Of a DNA stretch of 62,523 nt, positions 60,287-62,523 are shown one piece after another. The first letter of the stretch is position 1, and each line of letters begins with the position of its first letter. The translations under genes and the position numbers were made by a program. The DNA lies in assembly GCF_019683635.1 (NCBI RefSeq), contig NZ_JADGIA010000004.1, positions 1 to 62,523 on the forward strand, read 5' to 3'. The notes beneath the pieces are model-generated. The model had not been told where the DNA came from. It did no database searches and worked only from the letters and a program-made list of their open reading frames with translations. Origin of the DNA: Thermogemmatispora sp. GTDB lineage: Bacteria > Chloroflexota > Ktedonobacteria > Ktedonobacterales > Ktedonobacteraceae.

Positions 60287-60909
60287 AGTGAATATTGCTC
60301 CTCTCCCTGGTGCTTGCGATAGCCCTTGTTAGCGTTCTGGTAGCTTGGTATGGCCAGGGTCTTAGTGCCCGGGCGGGGCTTTGCGGCTTGCTTTTTTTAC
60401 TTTACTCTCTCCAGCGGCCCGAGTTAGAGTGATCTTATGGCGGGTGCCTGCGGGCCATGTCCATGAGTGGTGGAGGAGTGAGCGCATGCAAGCCGGCAGA
60501 GCCAGCCAGCCGAGTTGCTTGATCTGATCTACTGGCTGACGGGAGGGCCTCGCCTGCGTCCTTGCTCTCACGCTGATTGGCAATAATTGTACCATAGCCA
60601 TGCTTGCCATACCAGCCCTCTCTCCCACTATCGCAGATAGGCAGAGAGCCAGATGTCCTCTGTGACCCATTCAGGCTTTATCTCTCTTGCCTCTTTGGCC
60701 TCATCAATGACAAGCACGGCCAGGTTTGTTAGCGAGCTCCTTTCTCAGACTGTCAGTTGAGAAAAAAGCTCGCTAGAATGAATAGCTAGCAAGCGGTATT
60801 ATAGAAACCGCTCACTCGCGGACTCTGTGCTGCTCTTGTTGCCAGAGAGGAGAAGGAGAGAGAGGCTGAAAGGAACCTGGAGCAGAGGGGGAAGCAACTG
60901 AAGCAACTC
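60287..60909. other. Gene-poor stretch left of the decayed gene
   Basis: I find no intact coding frame here. The notable item is the long hairpin at 60730-60775, followed by a 6-bp inverted repeat AGCGGT/ACCGCT (60792-60812) around a TATTAT box. Confidence 0.6.
60730..60775. repeat. Long imperfect inverted repeat
   Basis: TAGCGAGCT (60730-60738) and TTTCTCA (60741-60747) pair with TGAGAAA (60758-60764) and AGCTCGCTA (60767-60775); two bases on each side do not pair. The loop is 10 nt. No T-run follows, and it is not at a gene end, so it looks more like a mobile-element end or RNA structure than a terminator. Confidence 0.75.
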
Positions 60910-61264
60910 ATGACCAACTTGAGCGTGCGCCTGGTTCATCAGCCCTTGGAGTGGCTGGAAGAAATAGCCAGCGTTCTAGTGGTATAGATAGATCTAGAGC
61001 TAGCAGTAGCCTCTATCTCGTCTGATGGAGTGCTCAATCTCAGTTAGCTCATCAAAGTCGCCAGATGCAGGCGAATCACCGGTCGTGGGCTGCTGGAAGC
61101 CAGTGCCGAGGGAGACCACTACATTGTCGATCCGGCACTGATGCGAGCGCTGACTCCTGAAGGACGTGCTTGGCTGCGGGGGGCCGGCGATTCAGCGTCT
61201 AGCGCCGCATTTTGGCGAGGATCGGGCCACTATCGAAAGGTTAGTGGAGGAAGCCATGAGTTGA
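60910..61264 (+). pseudogene. Decayed small gene, two amber stops and one frameshift
   Basis: A single reading frame opens at ATG 60910 (MTNLSVRLVHQPLEWLEEI) and continues past TAG at 60985 and TAG at 61045 as LIKVARCRRITGRGLLE and DHYIVDPALMRALTPEGR. A run of six G near 61178 then breaks it; removal of one G rejoins the frame to QRLAPHFGEDRATIERLV, ending at TGA 61264. Restored, the protein would be about 117 residues. The intact-looking text in both frames argues for a real former gene. Its family is not recognised. A programmed frameshift or amber readthrough is possible but less likely. Confidence 0.6.
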
Positions 61265-61303
61265 TAGCAGCGTAGTCAGGCTTAGAGCGGGAAGAGGGCG
61301 GCC

Positions 61304-61332
61304 TTGACGGGCATGCACAATTCCCATACAAT
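61304..61332 (+). promoter_or_regulatory. Promoter of the MerR-type regulator gene
   Basis: TTGACG (61304-61309) and TACAAT (61327-61332) are 17 nt apart, each five of six consensus bases. Transcription near 61339 leaves a leader of about 136 nt. The site rules out any start left of it. Confidence 0.65.
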
Positions 61333-61474
61333 CTATTTACAGGGGAGAGACGTGCTATCAGCTCGTGAAGCTCGGGAACCATTACGCATACAAGATACTC
61401 CAGATCTTTGTGAAGCCGTTCGCCGTTCATCTGTCGGCACCACACCGGCCCTGGTTCTGAAGGGAGGTCGGGCC

Positions 61475-62263
61475 ATGACGTCTGCTTCTACACCACGGCC
61501 AGAGGAGGAGTGGCTGAGCCTGCGTGAGGCCGCGGAATTACTGGGGATGCATCCAGCTACGGTGCGCCTGTGGGCCGACCGCAATGCCTTGCCCTCACGA
61601 CGTACCAGCGGAGGCCATCGCCGCTTTCGCCGCTCCGACATCGAGGCCCACCTACGTCAGGAAAGCGAGCGCAAGCCGCGCCCTGCTGCGCGCCTTCTCG
61701 TGCAAAGCGTGCTGGGGCGCGTGCGCGAAGCCTGGGCCGAAGGCGTGCTGGATCGCCTGCCCTGGCACCGCCATTTCGATGAGGCCGCCCGCGAAGCCTA
61801 TCGCCGCCTCGGACGACGCCTGCTGGAACTGCTGCTGCACGCTCTGACAGATGCCGGCGCCTATCCCGAGCTGCTGCATGAGGCCGCCCGCCTCGGCTAC
61901 GAATATGGCTCGATCACCCGCTCTTCCCATGTACCAGTGGCCGACGCTGTACGCGCCTTCCTCTATTTCCGTAGCCTCGTCGACGAGACTCTGATCCAGC
62001 TGGCCGAAGTCCAGGGAACTCGCGATCATCAAGAGATACCCTGGGCCGAAAGTCTCTACCAAATCCAACGCCTAACAAATGAGATCTTGCCCGCCCTGAT
62101 CGAGGCCGCCCTCGGCGAGAACGAAAGTCGGCCACCTTCTACAGCCCAAACAACAGGCGACCCGAGCGGAAACAGCCTGGCTCAAGAAGAACCTCCTTGC
62201 CAGCCCTCCGAAAACATGCTCTCTGCCAGAGAAGAAACAGCACACTCAGGCCGGTCGGATTGA
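61475..62263 (+). CDS. MerR-like helix-turn-helix regulator with RsbRD-like domain
   Basis: A 262-residue regulator. Residues about 10-65 form the MerR/excisionase-type winged helix: WLSLREAAELLGMHPATVRLW, then RTSGGHRRFRRSDIEAHL. The following 150 residues are helical (LLVQSVLGRVREAWAEGVLDR, LHALTDAGAYPELL, VPVADAVRAFLYFRSLV) and recall the RsbRD N-terminal or phosphosensor-type fold; the match is by eye. The C-terminal 45 residues are polar. ATG 61475 has GGGAGG 7 nt away. A GTG at 61352, with GGGGAG just before it, would add 41 residues and remains possible. Confidence 0.8.
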   Translation: MTSASTPRPEEEWLSLREAAELLGMHPATVRLWADRNALPSRRTSGGHRRFRRSDIEAHLRQESERKPRPAARLLVQSVLGRVREAWAEGVLDRLPWHRHFDEAAREAYRRLGRRLLELLLHALTDAGAYPELLHEAARLGYEYGSITRSSHVPVADAVRAFLYFRSLVDETLIQLAEVQGTRDHQEIPWAESLYQIQRLTNEILPALIEAALGENESRPPSTAQTTGDPSGNSLAQEEPPCQPSENMLSAREETAHSGRSD

Positions 62264-62523
62264 CTCCCCAATGGCCAGCTCCTCTACTATCTCCCCTCGC
62301 CTGGCCTCCGACTGACTTCTCTACCACCCCTGACTTCGTCGACCCGCTCTAGCCCTCTGCTTACCTTTCTCTCCTATGGAGCCAGCCCACTCGATACGAA
62401 ACAGGAAGGATAGACGTATTATCACCTGTGAGCAATAGAGGTTCGCCACGCTTCGGGGGATGTGCAGGCGATAGATCTCAGCAGTAATCTAGAAAGTATT
62501 CCGTAACTCCTGATCCCCAATTG
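62264..62523. other. Right edge of window
   Basis: These 260 bases have no gene, clear promoter or terminator that I can support. Confidence 0.5.

Noticed and set aside
61304-61474. N-terminal extension of the MerR-like regulator
   Set aside because: The leftmost start lies on the -35 box of a near-consensus promoter, and the ATG at 61475 has a much better ribosome site; only the GTG at 61352 is left open.
62264-62523. A gene starting at the right edge
   Set aside because: No start with a ribosome site or extended open frame was seen in the last 260 bases.

Overview
The window looks like a chromosomal segment of a high-GC, spore-forming Chloroflexota bacterium of the Ktedonobacteria / Thermogemmatispora type. 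This is inferred from content, not from a marker gene: zinc-ribbon serine/threonine kinases with TPR or WD40 tails, a complete System I (Ccm) cytochrome c maturation cluster in a bacterium with Gram-positive-like genes, a LipM-like lipoyl-pathway protein, LLM-class (F420-type) oxidoreductase, and dispersed small operons. No rRNA, tRNA, CRISPR array, insertion sequence or prophage was recognised.

Layout. 1-211: a tandem 112-bp repeat whose units fold into a long hairpin. 0.3-3.8 kb: two APC-type permeases. 3.9-8.7 kb: an LLM oxidoreductase downstream of accC-fabF-accB (fatty-acid initiation). 9-13.3 kb: a kinase with a TPR tail, then ksgA behind a small membrane protein. 13.6-16.8 kb: a class A penicillin-binding protein and an orphan gene. 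16.9-19.8 kb: a kinase with a seven-blade WD40 tail, divergent from a metallo-hydrolase. 19.8-24 kb: two glycosyltransferase genes, one a GT2/GT-C fusion. 24.4-26.3 kb: a two-gene unit, DUF488 plus an unknown protein ending in a sliding-clamp-binding-like motif. 26.3-28.4 kb: tgt and a lipoate/octanoyl transferase. 28.9-35.4 kb: a zinc-ribbon protein and two tandem rel (ppGpp) genes, the second without a hydrolase site. 35.6-41.4 kb: a histidine kinase carrying its own LuxR DNA-binding domain, rluB, DUF2851 and a coiled-coil Glu/Ala-rich protein. 42-51.9 kb: the ccm operon, read on the minus strand as thioredoxin-like, CopD-like, ccmE, ccmF, ccmH, ccmI-like, orphan, ccmA, ccmB, ccmC, ccmD, DUF3054. 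52.2-54.4 kb: a DJ-1/PfpI protein and der. 54.8-62.3 kb: a stand-alone Clp N-domain protein, a very large secreted beta-propeller protein, an FAD oxidoreductase, a 1.2-kb gene-poor stretch with a decayed gene and a long hairpin, and a MerR-type regulator.

Most genes are housekeeping and belong to short operons. The least explained parts are the 112-bp repeat at the left edge, the DUF488 pair, the kinase-plus-HTH fusion, the duplicated rel locus and the decayed region near 61 kb. All functional names rest on motifs read by eye; no database search was run.
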